This document shows positions 54,990-64,000 of a stretch of DNA of 64,000 nt, piece by piece. Below the pieces are notes generated by a model. It ran no database searches. It saw nothing but the letters and a program-made list of their open reading frames with translations, and was not told where the DNA came from. Made by a program: the position numbers and the translations under genes. Each line of letters opens with the position of its first letter. Position 1 is the first letter of the stretch. Source of the DNA: Bolinopsis microptera (lineage: Eukaryota > Ctenophora > Tentaculata > Lobata > Bolinopsidae); contig NC_087081.1 in NCBI RefSeq assembly GCF_026151205.1, forward strand, positions 4,111,746 to 4,175,745, given 5' to 3'.

Positions 54990-56205
54990 CAGTCTTCTCA
55001 TATGATTCCCAGAAATGTTTTTTTGTTGGTACAGAATTGTAATGAGCATATATTTATATAATTATTTATGATATGTTTGATTTCTTGTTATTGTTTGTCA
55101 TGCAAATTTGGTAGACGGCCCCAACATTAATGTGGCTCTTGCTATGTGTTGGTTCAGCCGAATTAATAATCATATAACCAAGTTTATTTTTCTTGTTTAG
55201 TTAGTTGTCATTCGGCCACACATTAAGCAACTTATATTGCAGTACCATTTATCAATTGATTTGATTTATTTGAAACTTTTACAAAATAGCAAATATACAA
55301 ATGTACAGCAAATCGAACAAACATATAAAATGGGCCGAAATGTATAAATGCTAAAAAGCTTGGGTCGGTGAAACAAGTACAGAGGACAACTTTCTAAACA
55401 CAAGTTTTATGGCCGCCCAAAGTCTCAATAACATCACCTCCACCTAGTAATAAAATTATGAAATATGAAAACAATAAAAAATAGTGTATGTAAATTATAT
55501 AATTGTCTCTCAAATACAGATAACGTTCGAAAACTATTCAATGAAACTAATAAATCAATGAAACTAATAAATCAATGTTTTAGCTCATTTTACAAAGTCA
55601 AATATTTAAAACAATTAAAATTGTATAGTGCTCAATTTGTAAATGACTAGTTGATCTTTGCTATTGGAAGTTTGTCAAGGACTGGCAGCTAGCGGGGCAA
55701 GGAATGCACGGGCTTAGGGGCTTTTGTGCACACCAGAACACTAGCTCGGTAGATTTTTGGAAACTAGAAGGACTGAAAACTAAAATTGTTTTTGATGGAG
55801 GCTGAGGCATGTTTTTGAGAGGGACGGTATAATAGCTTGTGGTAACAACTGGCCTTTACTTTAATAGGATGAAGTTTTAGTTTTAGGACAGGAAGAAGGC
55901 ATTAAGAAGATTTGCTCTTTGTTTACAAGGCAGAATATAAGCAATGTTGGTTATAATATGTATCAATATCTAGATCTTCGTTTATCAATTTTCACTAAAT
56001 GGGTTTAAAATTTTAATAGGGAGGGAAATTCATCAACTTTATTAAGTACCTATCAAAAATAAATCTTATATCAATGTAATATATTAAAAATCATAATCCT
56101 AAGTCTAATAATAAATCTGTTAAAAACACTTTCTCGCTACACTGCGCTCACACACGTTAGTAAGACAAAGGAAAATGCACACCCAGCTAATTTTCAATTT
56201 CAAGA
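54990..56205. other. non-coding, nothing recognised
   Basis: AT-rich. Probably begins with LINE 3' region (to about 55,260). An ORF at 55,465-55,650 is low-complexity and unsupported. Confidence 0.45.
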
Positions 56206-56208
56206 TAA

Positions 56209-56800
56209 TCATTTTGGATGCGTGGACCCTAGGGTAGACTTAATGTCAAAATTTAGATTAGAGCATTCGAAATCTTTGTTTGTCCAATCAAGATCAGCAT
56301 GGTTATGCTGGTTGACGAGCAGTGATTGCTTCATCCTAGACTTCAGGCAGGCCACACTTAGACAGTAGTCACGTATACCAAGCTTAGGCACAATTACGTT
56401 ACAAATACGAGTCGTGCTGCTATTGAAGTTGTCAGGGGGGTCTGCTTGGCTTAGTATAAGGGTGGGTTTCCTACTTGAGCAGGTGAAATTTTCATGGAGG
56501 GAAATCGGAGCACGGAATTTCATGATTTTTTAGAGCTCAAGGAAACAATGGTAAGTGTACAGGTTTTGGACGGCAAGTATTCCGTGTTCCTTGAACAAAG
56601 GTTTCGTGTGCTCTTTCAAGAAACATTTTTTGTTCAGATTTTGGTTGCCAAACGATCGAGCACGAGCACAGGTCTTAAATTTATCTAGGTATGCCTCCCT
56701 GTCGCCAAACAGTACCCTGAGACAATATTTTTGTGCTTTGAATACAGAACTTATACGAGTTTTGGCTGCCCCAGTATTAAGATACTCATTACTTTCATAT
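56209..56800 (-). pseudogene. LINE reverse transcriptase C-terminal fragment, minus strand
   Basis: Minus-strand reading gives AQKYCLRVLFGDREAYLDKF, KTCARARSFGNQNLNKKC and NLYTYHCFLEL, then past a stop MKFRAPISLHENF and TRICNVIVPKLGIRDYCLSV. It parallels the 49.5-50.3 kb fragment block for block, so both are one LINE family. The RT core and endonuclease are absent, and ORF1-type sequence follows immediately upstream (56,832-57,296), implying a large internal deletion. Confidence 0.82.
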
Positions 56801-56831
56801 ACTGATCAGTGTTCGAGAGACATGAATTGCT

Positions 56832-57296
56832 TCATGGTGGCTTCTTATCACGGCCACAGACCTTCCCGTACCGGATATAGTGGTTGAGATGAGTCCGTTC
56901 AGCCCTCTTCTTCTTCAGGTCAGTGGCCAGATGCTTCCTCGTTGCTCGTTCTTCGCTTGATCTATCTGGACAGATCCATAAATCTTTGTGGGTCTCAACT
57001 AGCCTCAGTCTCCCTATTTTCATCAGAATCTGATGAACTGCTGTTGAGCTTGGGACGGTGATCTTGACTGGTACTTCACAACAACTACAGACTGTTAATT
57101 TTTGATCAGAAAGAACAATGTCATGGGGGTTTGTTATTAGCCCTAAACTTGAACCTTTCATCACAACTTTCAAACAGATCTCTGATAGAGTTGGGTATAT
57201 TGATTTTTGTTTTCCTCTCACTCTCTCAAGGGTGGTGGTAATAAGAATTTCAGAATCGTCAACAGTTATGGTCTCACATCTCTTCATGCTCAACAA
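56832..57296 (-). pseudogene. LINE ORF1-like protein fragment, minus strand
   Basis: 154-codon frame whose last part, DLWICPDRSSEERATRKHLA then TDLKKKRAERTHLNHYIRYG, resembles the C-terminal block of ORF1 proteins of CR1/Jockey-like LINEs (PDRS-EER, then basic residues, then YIR). It begins with a non-ATG codon and is likely 5' truncated. ORF1 proteins bind element RNA; no zinc knuckle is visible here. It sits just upstream (on the minus strand) of an RT C-terminal piece. Confidence 0.6.
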
Positions 57297-57299
57297 AAC

Positions 57300-58860
57300 C
57301 CTTTCAAACTGTCTCAGTTCTATAGAGATTTACAATGTATCCTCTACTCCATCAAAATGGGAAATGTTCCACTGTGGAGATTTCAACCCTAAGCTGGGTA
57401 AACGAACTAGGGTTGATGAACAACTAGGTCTAGAAGGTTTGATAGGTAGACTTATCCAGATGACCCAAATGAGAAAATGAATTTACTTTTTAGTGACATA
57501 CGTGCGTGTGATGAAGAAACTATACCACTGAAAGGGAAAATTTCTCCAGTGATCTAACAGTAGCTTCATTACTTGCTAAAAAGTGTGATCAGGCTCTGAA
57601 GATCAAATCAGCCCCAAGTGGTAGCGATGTTAGTGAGGATAGGAGAGAAGTTATAAAGATTCAGAGTAGCATTTCTAAGAGACAAATAAATAACATGAAG
57701 GCTGACGCTTTAGCAGAAGAAATAAATAACACTGACAATGCTAGAAAGATGTTTGAAGCTTCAAGATATTTAGCTGGAATAAAAAAGTCGGGTAACATAG
57801 TGGTCAATGACATCAACAACAACCCTATTGGTACTGACTTAGGGAAAGCAAACACAGCGATAGCTTTCTTCGAGAAACAACTAACAGAAGGAGTTGAAGC
57901 TGGCCTGTAACCTTTTACCTGCGAACCACTTGATAACCCCATTACACAGTTTTGTGACTCCTGAAGAGAAGCCCGGTAAACCTGAAGGTCCCGGCCGCAC
58001 AAGCCTTAGACCACTTACACTGTTAAACGGATCGAGGAAGATGCTCACTCAGAATAAAACAAATATTCAGAATAAAACAAATATTATATTCAAATCTCTT
58101 TATTCAACAATATTAAATCATTATAGAACCTAATTTGTGGCTTGATCGTTATGTTAGGGCTATTCTGTTAGCTGATGCTGACAGGCACTGCATGGGGCAG
58201 AGACTTAGGACCATTACGCTGGAGGCTTACAATGACCCTTTTTGAACCCCATGGCAGTGCTAGTTTTATTATGGTACAAATTGTCAAATTGCCTTAAAAG
58301 TTAAAACGGGTTGAGAGTAGAATTGAAAACTACACCATGCCATGGCAGAGTGCTCACAAGAGAGGTAGGAGCTGTTCTGACATTGTGTGGGCTCAGAGAA
58401 TGCTCATATCTGTTGTGATGAGGAAGAAATGGACATTCAGCAAAATGGGTATTGATATGAGTAGAGCTTTTGATACCGTGAAAAGGGACACTATCATCAA
58501 TGTTTTGAAAGATGCTGGTTGTTCGGAGGACGACATTCGCTTAGTTCAATACCTTCTATCGAATATTTTCCTCAAGAGTCCGTATTAACGCCTCACTGTC
58601 GGAAGAGTTTGTAAGTTTACTCGGAGCTTTTCAAGGTGGCAGTTTGAAGAACGATTGTGACTTTACTGACGAGGACATCGAGAAACTGATAACTTTCCTT
58701 CCTGCAGTGAAGGAGGTTCTCAAAGACTGGAACCTCCAAGTAAATGAAAGTAAAACTGAATTCAGTACCTTCTACCTGGCGAACAAAATCCGATAAAGAC
58801 ACGAACGGTCATCCATTAGCTAATAACGAACCATGGCGAAGTAATAAGTCACTAGGTTCC
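57300..58860 (+). pseudogene. RTE-like LINE, decayed, with a nested insertion
   Basis: Starts in the endonuclease with SKWEMFHCGDFNPKLGKRTR (GDFN motif). A second segment, MKADALAEEINNTDNARKMF to GKANTAIAFFEKQL (57,695-57,910), is the linker before RT. The third reads RPLTLLNGSRKML, then after an insertion of 248 bp KRVESRIENYTMPWQSAHKR, GIDMSRAFDTVKRDTI (first catalytic Asp block) and SLLGAFQGGSL (58,616). YADD is not seen; sequence jumps to NLQVNESKTEFSTFYL. At least three frame changes and one internal deletion. This is a different LINE type from the CR1-like copies. Confidence 0.8.
58045..58292 (-). mobile_element. Solo LINE 3' end nested in the RTE-like LINE
   Basis: Inverse of 50,555-50,790, including the terminal AATATTTGTTTTATTCTG repeats, inserted between NGSRKML and KRVESRIENY of the host LINE. 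It is a 5'-truncated CR1-like insertion. Confidence 0.9.
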
Positions 58861-59814
58861 TTACTGTGTACTGAGCGGACATTCAAAGAAGGACAATCCT
58901 AGCTGAGGTTGCTTTTAAGAAGTTTGAAAAAGTATGGTTGTCCGGTAAGAAAATTTCCTTTGAGAGAAAGCTGAGGTTATATAATATATGATGCTCAAGT
59001 TGTATCTGTATTGATTGATGATTTATAACTCAAACATGGTTGGAGTCCTAAGTAAGCAACCATGGAGAAAATAGACACACTTCATCGTAAACAGTAAACA
59101 CCTTTAAACATCAAATGGCCTGTTAAGGTATGATAAGCAACAAAGCATTGTACTAAAGGTGCAAAGTTGAAAAGTTATCCAAGCGTATCGATTAATTATC
59201 ACCTTAGTGGGTCAATACGTGGGTCAATACGTCAAAAAAGCTGACTTCGGTACGCGTACCACCACAATTTCAGTCGGTACGCGCAAATACGGCAAAATAC
59301 GCGCACCCGTACCCAGTGCAGATACGGTTACTTCGAGCGATGTCTATTTGGCACGTGAGGGTCTATAAAGGGGTAGAAGTTGGGTGTTAAAACAGCGCAT
59401 TCTACAGGAATACATAAAAACTATCATGGTACAAAAGGAGTTTACTTGTTTTAGAGATACCGAAACGAAACGGGAGGAAGGGAAAATGGACAGTAAAAGC
59501 GTAGCCAATGTAACTATTCAAAAGATAACAGAGTAAAACGGGGTCACGTTTATGATTTTTTTTTATTAAATACTTTTCAAATTTTACAGAGTACAGCAAT
59601 AGATGAATATAAAATAGGATCGTTCAAAATATCGCCCCCATCTGTAGGGACTACGGGTGGAAGATGAATAATTGATATTCCAACAGCATCTTGTTCCCTG
59701 CATTGTGCTGATTCCGGGAAGCATTTTGTTTACGCTCTCATCATTCTGTAGGATGAGATATCGTTCATTTAAAATTGGGTAATTATAGGCCTGTCAAGGA
59801 TTTCAGCCTAATTA
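58861..59814. other. non-coding, nothing recognised
   Basis: 59,250-59,315 is rich in GGTACGCG, TACGCGTACC and AATACG-type words. No gene. Confidence 0.45.
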
Positions 59815-59815
59815 A

Positions 59816-59990
59816 GAGCTGATCAATTGCAGCTAGTTGTGCCATATAAGGGATAACTGAGGTCACGTGACATTCAGTCCTATCACGTGACCGCTAATCC
59901 TATCACGTGACCTTGATTCGTAAAGCCTTGGGCACGTGATCACATTCGTAACGTGTCGTATGCCGACTAGGAGATTTTGTGACGTCACCA
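59816..59990. promoter_or_regulatory. E-box cluster with CRE-like site
   Basis: GGTCACGTGAC (59,863), ATCACGTGACC (59,882), ATCACGTGACC (59,901), GGCACGTGATC (59,930) and GTGACGTCACC (59,979). It lies downstream of the minus-strand gene at 60,215-60,949. Similar in make-up to the module flanking the 44.8 kb gene. Confidence 0.5.
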
Positions 59991-60214
59991 GAGCTGAAGC
60001 TACTTTATCAGGCCGTATATGGAATACTATCGTGTATCGGGTGTAATTGGACCCAATTAGAGCAGCTGAGCGCTCAATTATAGCAGCATCTGGTACCACC
60101 TTCTGAAACCCAGCAGACAGCTGGCCCAGAGAATCGAAATTAGAAGGATTTTTTATTGATGGAAATCGAAGCGGAAACCTTGTAACCCTATGTTTTCGAT
60201 GACGCCGAACAAGA

Positions 60215-60949
60215 TTAAACAGGTTGTAATTGTCCTACTCTCGTGTAAATTGTTCTAAAACGTGATTGAAATTGTAATGATGCTATCAATTGTAATACAG
60301 TTTTTACATTAAGCTCAGCGGCGTAACGGCTGGCGTCCAGTTGGGAATCGTCTGAGGACATGGAGGTAGAGAGGAAAGTAGTAGAAGTGGAGGACTCTGC
60401 TAAGGAGTATCGTTTGAGGGACTCCTCTCTTGCTAGCTTCTTTTCCAGGCTCTTCTGAAGGTTGAGGTCGGGCGTAGAGCTGATTGTCTTCTTCCAGTGG
60501 TTCTGAAGGAAGTCGCGGTCTTCATCGGTAATCAGCTTAGAGGACTGAAGGGATTTAACTGTAATGTCGAAAAGCTCCTCTAGGGAATTCAGGAACGCCA
60601 CTTCTTTCATCTTGAAGAACTGCTTTTGTCGTCTGACTGCTGGAGTTTTAGTGAGGTCTTGGTGAGAGGTTCGTAGAGCTTTGATATCCTTAATGATGTT
60701 AGAGGAGTGCTTGAGGATATCGCCATACCCAGCATATTCCCATAGTTCAATAAGCTCGTCTTTCACCTGGGCACAAGCTGCGGCTAAGGTTGACGATCCA
60801 TCACCTGCAGTCTTCTCAAGCTCAAAAAACAGCCTTCGTATAACAGTTCCATTGGTTGGAAGTTTTGAGAAGGGTAGTTTCTCCAGGAGAGTACCAACCC
60901 AAGGGACTTCTCTGCGGGGTTGCTTTCGTTTTCCAAGGATAGTAGACAT
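60215..60949 (-). CDS. Single-exon gene, uncharacterised invertebrate family
   Basis: 244 codons from a true ATG (60,949). The N terminus is basic, GKRKQPRREVPWVGTLLEKL, followed by LPTNGTVIRRLFFELEKTAG. The middle is helical and charged (QVKDELIELWEYAGYGDI, LNSLEELFDITVKSL), then TDEDRDFLQNHWKK, a basic stretch, and a Ser/Thr-rich tail. From memory, PWVG...LPTN...RLFF...LWE...LFDI...EDRxFL is the pattern of uncharacterised proteins found in many copies in arthropod, cnidarian and mollusc genomes, possibly mobile-element encoded; I cannot verify this or assign a function. No stops or frame breaks, and a TATA-like box sits about 45 bp upstream, so it may be expressed. No membrane span or signal peptide. 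Its neighbours are repeats. Confidence 0.7.
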   Translation of the reverse strand: MSTILGKRKQPRREVPWVGTLLEKLPFSKLPTNGTVIRRLFFELEKTAGDGSSTLAAACAQVKDELIELWEYAGYGDILKHSSNIIKDIKALRTSHQDLTKTPAVRRQKQFFKMKEVAFLNSLEELFDITVKSLQSSKLITDEDRDFLQNHWKKTISSTPDLNLQKSLEKKLAREESLKRYSLAESSTSTTFLSTSMSSDDSQLDASRYAAELNVKTVLQLIASLQFQSRFRTIYTRVGQLQPV

Positions 60950-60988
60950 GTTGTTGGCTGTAGTATAGTCCTTGAAACATGGTCTTCC

Positions 60989-60998
60989 TTTTTATATG
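60989..60998 (-). promoter_or_regulatory. TATA-like box for the 60.2 kb gene
   Basis: CATATAAAAA on the minus strand, about 45 bp upstream of the ATG, giving a 5' UTR of roughly 15-20 nt if used. Confidence 0.45.
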
Positions 60999-61019
60999 AT
61001 CCGGAGCCATAAACCAGTG

Positions 61020-62245
61020 TCAACTAAGCATATTTGGCATTTTAATCGTAATCATTTATTTCATTGAGCAATCAATGTAAGAACCTCCGATGGTTCAGCA
61101 TATCGGTGTGTATTCAGCATACCAGTATGTGTTCAGTTACCTGTGTGTAATGCCTCTTGGATATTAATTCTTAGATTATCGGAGTTAATTGACTTCAGCC
61201 AACGATAATTGGTGAACCCACGTCAAAGGAAGGACCAAGATAAAAGTGACAACCAAGATAGCGTTTTGGAGCAATCACAAAGCTGAAGTGAGCGCAGTCA
61301 ATCATAACTAATCAAGCTAAGTTAAGATAGCGCTCTAAGGAACCCCTCACGGTCGTTAAACGGAGTTAGTCAATCGAGAAGTAATCAAGATAACACAATT
61401 CTCATTAACGACCTCCTAACGAGGAGGATATAAATATACGGCACAATACTTAGTTGGGGCTCTCTCTCTCTCTCCAGTCCTCACCAACCTGGGTTCTCTC
61501 CACAACGGACTCTCTTACGACAGGATGGAATACTACTCTTGGAGGAGCACTGACGACATATCATCGTGAACAGCGGAGATCATCACATATCTAGAGTCCA
61601 ACCCATCGGAACTCCTTTCCTGTAACTAACTCCTTTCCTATACTGAGGTGAGTACTCCTAGGACGGGCTAATAGGTTACGTGTTAAATATTCTATTGAAG
61701 ACTATTGTATGTTTACTTCTAATTACCTTGATGTCGGAAGTTCTATTCCGGCCCCCTTAAATAGGCGTATGTTACTAGTCTCTAAACTGAAGTATGTGAC
61801 TATTGAGTCACCAGCCAGGAAATATCCTGAGCTATAATTGTGATTGAAATTACTAAGTTCCTTCCCGCCACTTGCGGGAATAATGCTCCCGAGTATCCGT
61901 GGTTGGGTACCACTATATTAGTGGGACGTTACGAACTCGGGACCCTGGTGGACCTGAAGGAGGACATGATGTAGGTAAGTCGAACTCGTTACTCCGGCTA
62001 GCCAGGCATAATCATGTTTCAAGAGTTGTAGGAGCGCTCTTGTGGAGCCTAAAATAAGCACTCCACCCTAGGTTTATCTAAGTACAGTTTGGTCCACCAT
62101 TGTAGATTACGGTAGTCTTCCACCTGACCGCCGGGTCTTACAAATTGTAGCCAGTATCCGGGACCCAACTGCGGGTCCCCGGGCAGTATTGTACCCTGTG
62201 TGGAAGCAGGAAATGAACGAGTAATACTATTAATAACACGCTCTA
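61020..62245 (+). other. Unassigned region, possible promoter/leader of an element
   Basis: GGATATAAATATACGG near 61,427 looks like a TATA box, followed by a CT-rich run and a splice-donor-like GAGGTGAGT (61,646). A minus-strand frame 62,049-62,270 has an ATG but no known domain. Could be an LTR and leader continuing past the window; not proven. Confidence 0.25.
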
Positions 62246-62246
62246 A

Positions 62247-62772
62247 TTGAGGCCTGATATGTTCACTCACAGTACTTCAATTGAAATACGAGCCTACATA
62301 TTATACGTAACACGTCCTTATCAGTACAAACACGAGTATATAGCTCGCATAAGTAAAAGCGTACGTGATCTAAAAGATTTGTTAACAAACTTCTCCCGCA
62401 TATTATACTGGAGTGACGCTGACGTGGATCTAGACGAGAAACACAGTACGAGTGAGGACGGAAACAACGACTCCAGAGGACACTTCTTGGAAACACTACA
62501 CACTATGGAATCCACGGCCCGGATGAAAATCTAGGAAAAACAGGTCCGTGTATTCAACATTATTGGCTATCCACAGTAATATCGATCCCCGTTTATGGAT
62601 CATTAACTCAGGGTCTAGCCACCCCCTTCTTTTATATCGGGTAATCTTTCGTAAAATATTGACATTGTACCAAGAAGTTTCAAATACACTGAGATACTGT
62701 AGTGTAGGCACTTTGCCACAGCAATTTTTAAATCTAAAAACGGGAGTGTTAAGTTACAAGTTTGATCGTTAA
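62247..62772 (+). other. Two unassigned open frames
   Basis: 62,247-62,534 (95 codons, first ATG at 62,259) reads RISKSVRDLKDLLTNFSRIL and then an acidic stretch. 62,548-62,772 follows in another frame (YRVIFRKILTLYQEVSNTLR). Together they might be one broken gene. No domain recognised. Confidence 0.25.
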
Positions 62773-62774
62773 TC

Positions 62775-63325
62775 GCCAGTCACAGCGAGATGACGATAGT
62801 GAGGTTTAAGAGTTAATATTTGACCACCCTTCGGAGAAGGGAGGCGATGCGTCCAGTATATTATTAACTAGGATCACTTCACATTCACCGTAGCGTTACC
62901 TTGGTTACCTTCATAATCACTATCACCCAACCAAAATCCACATTCATTGACTGTAACCGGGGTAACGAAAAATTGTGTTTAAGGAAATTAAACAGAGCCC
63001 GGACATTAAACTGGTGTCATGCCAAACCTTGATAAAGTTCGCGTGACCGTTCAGCGCTCTGCGCTACGAGCTATATCATGATTAACAAATTCCACTCCAT
63101 CACCGTTTATGTGTGGAGACCGAAAATTGGCATCACGTGACACTGGTTAATTGATGGGATCTAAACACTTCGTCACTCACGGGTCATACCAAGGGGTGCT
63201 AACCCTAATGGTTGTCTAACTAACGTGTCATGATTATTTTTTACATGCGAAAAAAAGAATTGTGCGGAATATCATTTAGTGTTATTAGGCACGTTCTAAG
63301 TGTTGGGAACACTGTGAAAAGTTAC
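62775..63325. other. non-coding spacer
   Basis: X-box-like GTTACCTTGGTTACC at 62,896 and GTAACCGGGGTAAC at 62,953. No gene. Confidence 0.5.
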
Positions 63326-63329
63326 GAGT

Positions 63330-63715
63330 GGTAACTTGTTAAATGAGCCAATAGTGACTCATCATGGTCGAGCAGTGACTCGTTGAAATGAGCCAATAGT
63401 GACTCATCATGGTCGAGCAGTGACTCGTTGAAATTTACAATAGTGACTCATCATGGTCGAGCAGTGACTCGTTGAAATTTACAATAGTGACTCATCATGG
63501 TCGAGCAGTGACTCGTTGAAATGAGCCAATAGTGACTCATCATGGTCGAGCAGTGACTCGTTGAAATTTACAATAGTGACTCATCACGGTCGAGCAGTGC
63601 CTCGTTAAAAAAGAGCCAACAGTGACTCATCACGGTCGAGCAATAGCTCGTTGAAAGGAGTCAATAATGAACCATCACGGTCGAGTGGTGGCTCGTTAAT
63701 ATAAGCCAGCAGTGG
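63330..63715. repeat. 45-bp satellite with AP-1-like sites
   Basis: About eight units of ~45 bp (GCCAATAGTGACTCATCATG then GTCGAGCAGTGACTCGTTGA). Starts at 63347 and 63392; some units replace ATGAGCC with ATTTAC. Most units carry TGACTCA, the AP-1 consensus. The last units are more divergent. Confidence 0.92.
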
Positions 63716-64000
63716 CCGGCAAATGGTTCATAACATAGCTTAAAACACCTTCCGATAAGAGTAGCAGTGTTCCTCCGGCAGATTAAAGTTCACGTGAAAT
63801 GTTATGTTGTGTTGTTTGTGTAGTAAAGTGGAACTCGTAACCACCCCGTCTAGAAACCGGGGCCACCGGGGCCAATTACCGCGGTTTTCGAGGTAGAAAA
63901 TTCAAAATTTACAATATTGACTTTCCTTCCCCCCTATTTCTTCACATATATCATTTTATTCCTGTACTCCTTCTGGATCCACACTTTCAGTGAACTGCCA
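63716..64000. other. non-coding to window end
   Basis: GC-richer patch at 63,840-63,890 (GGGGCCACCGGGGCC). No gene recognised. Confidence 0.5.

Overview
The window looks like repeat-rich nuclear DNA from an animal, most likely a marine invertebrate. It is AT-rich and almost free of host genes, and it holds intron-containing coding sequence. The repeats are CR1/Jockey-like and RTE-like LINEs, a Mag/K02A2.6-like Ty3/gypsy LTR element, pogo- and mariner-type DNA elements, foldback elements, satellites and one very long (TG)n tract. The phylum cannot be fixed by eye: cnidarian or another early-branching or lophotrochozoan animal is plausible, but this is inference. There are no rRNA genes, convincing tRNAs or bacterial operons.

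Layout. 1-2.5 kb: AT-rich DNA, a 12-bp tandem array and foldback remnants. 2.6-7.3 kb: a broken CR1-like LINE on the minus strand (with a 278-bp tandem array inside it), then a long-ORF LINE on the plus strand. 7.7-9.2 kb: a 35-bp satellite interrupted by a LINE fragment that itself carries a small transposon with an 8-bp target duplication. 9.96-15.14 kb: an LTR retrotransposon with two indistinguishable 115-bp LTRs, a 5-bp target duplication and a damaged pol. 15.3-23.5 kb: two pogo-like TIR elements, a foldback, (TG)n and a LINE fragment. 23.8-25.7 kb: a large palindrome with a second palindrome inserted in one arm. 25.9-36.3 kb: LINE remnants, foldbacks, an 843-bp tandem duplication and a palindromic 158-bp MITE.

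36.3-48.5 kb is the most interesting block. A 3.7-3.9 kb segment is present twice in direct orientation. The second copy forms the left side of a 5.46-kb unit (43,009-48,466) bounded by long, nearly identical inverted repeats. Between the repeats lies a spliced gene of about seven exons. I cannot assign it a function, but it carries motifs I associate with uncharacterised mobile-element-like proteins of invertebrates. A minus-strand, single-exon gene with a TATA-like box (60,215-60,949) resembles another such uncharacterised family and might belong to the same kind of system.

48.7-64 kb holds a foldback element ending in a 63-bp C tract, several LINE fragments, a striking cluster of an imperfect-palindrome 16-mer (53.3-54.5 kb), an RTE-like LINE broken by a CR1-like 3' end, and a 45-bp satellite with an AP-1-like site in most units. 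X-box-like palindromes (GTTACCATGGTAAC type) and a CRE plus E-box module recur in otherwise unrelated repeats across the window.

All alignments were made by eye. Family names rest on recognised motifs, not searches.
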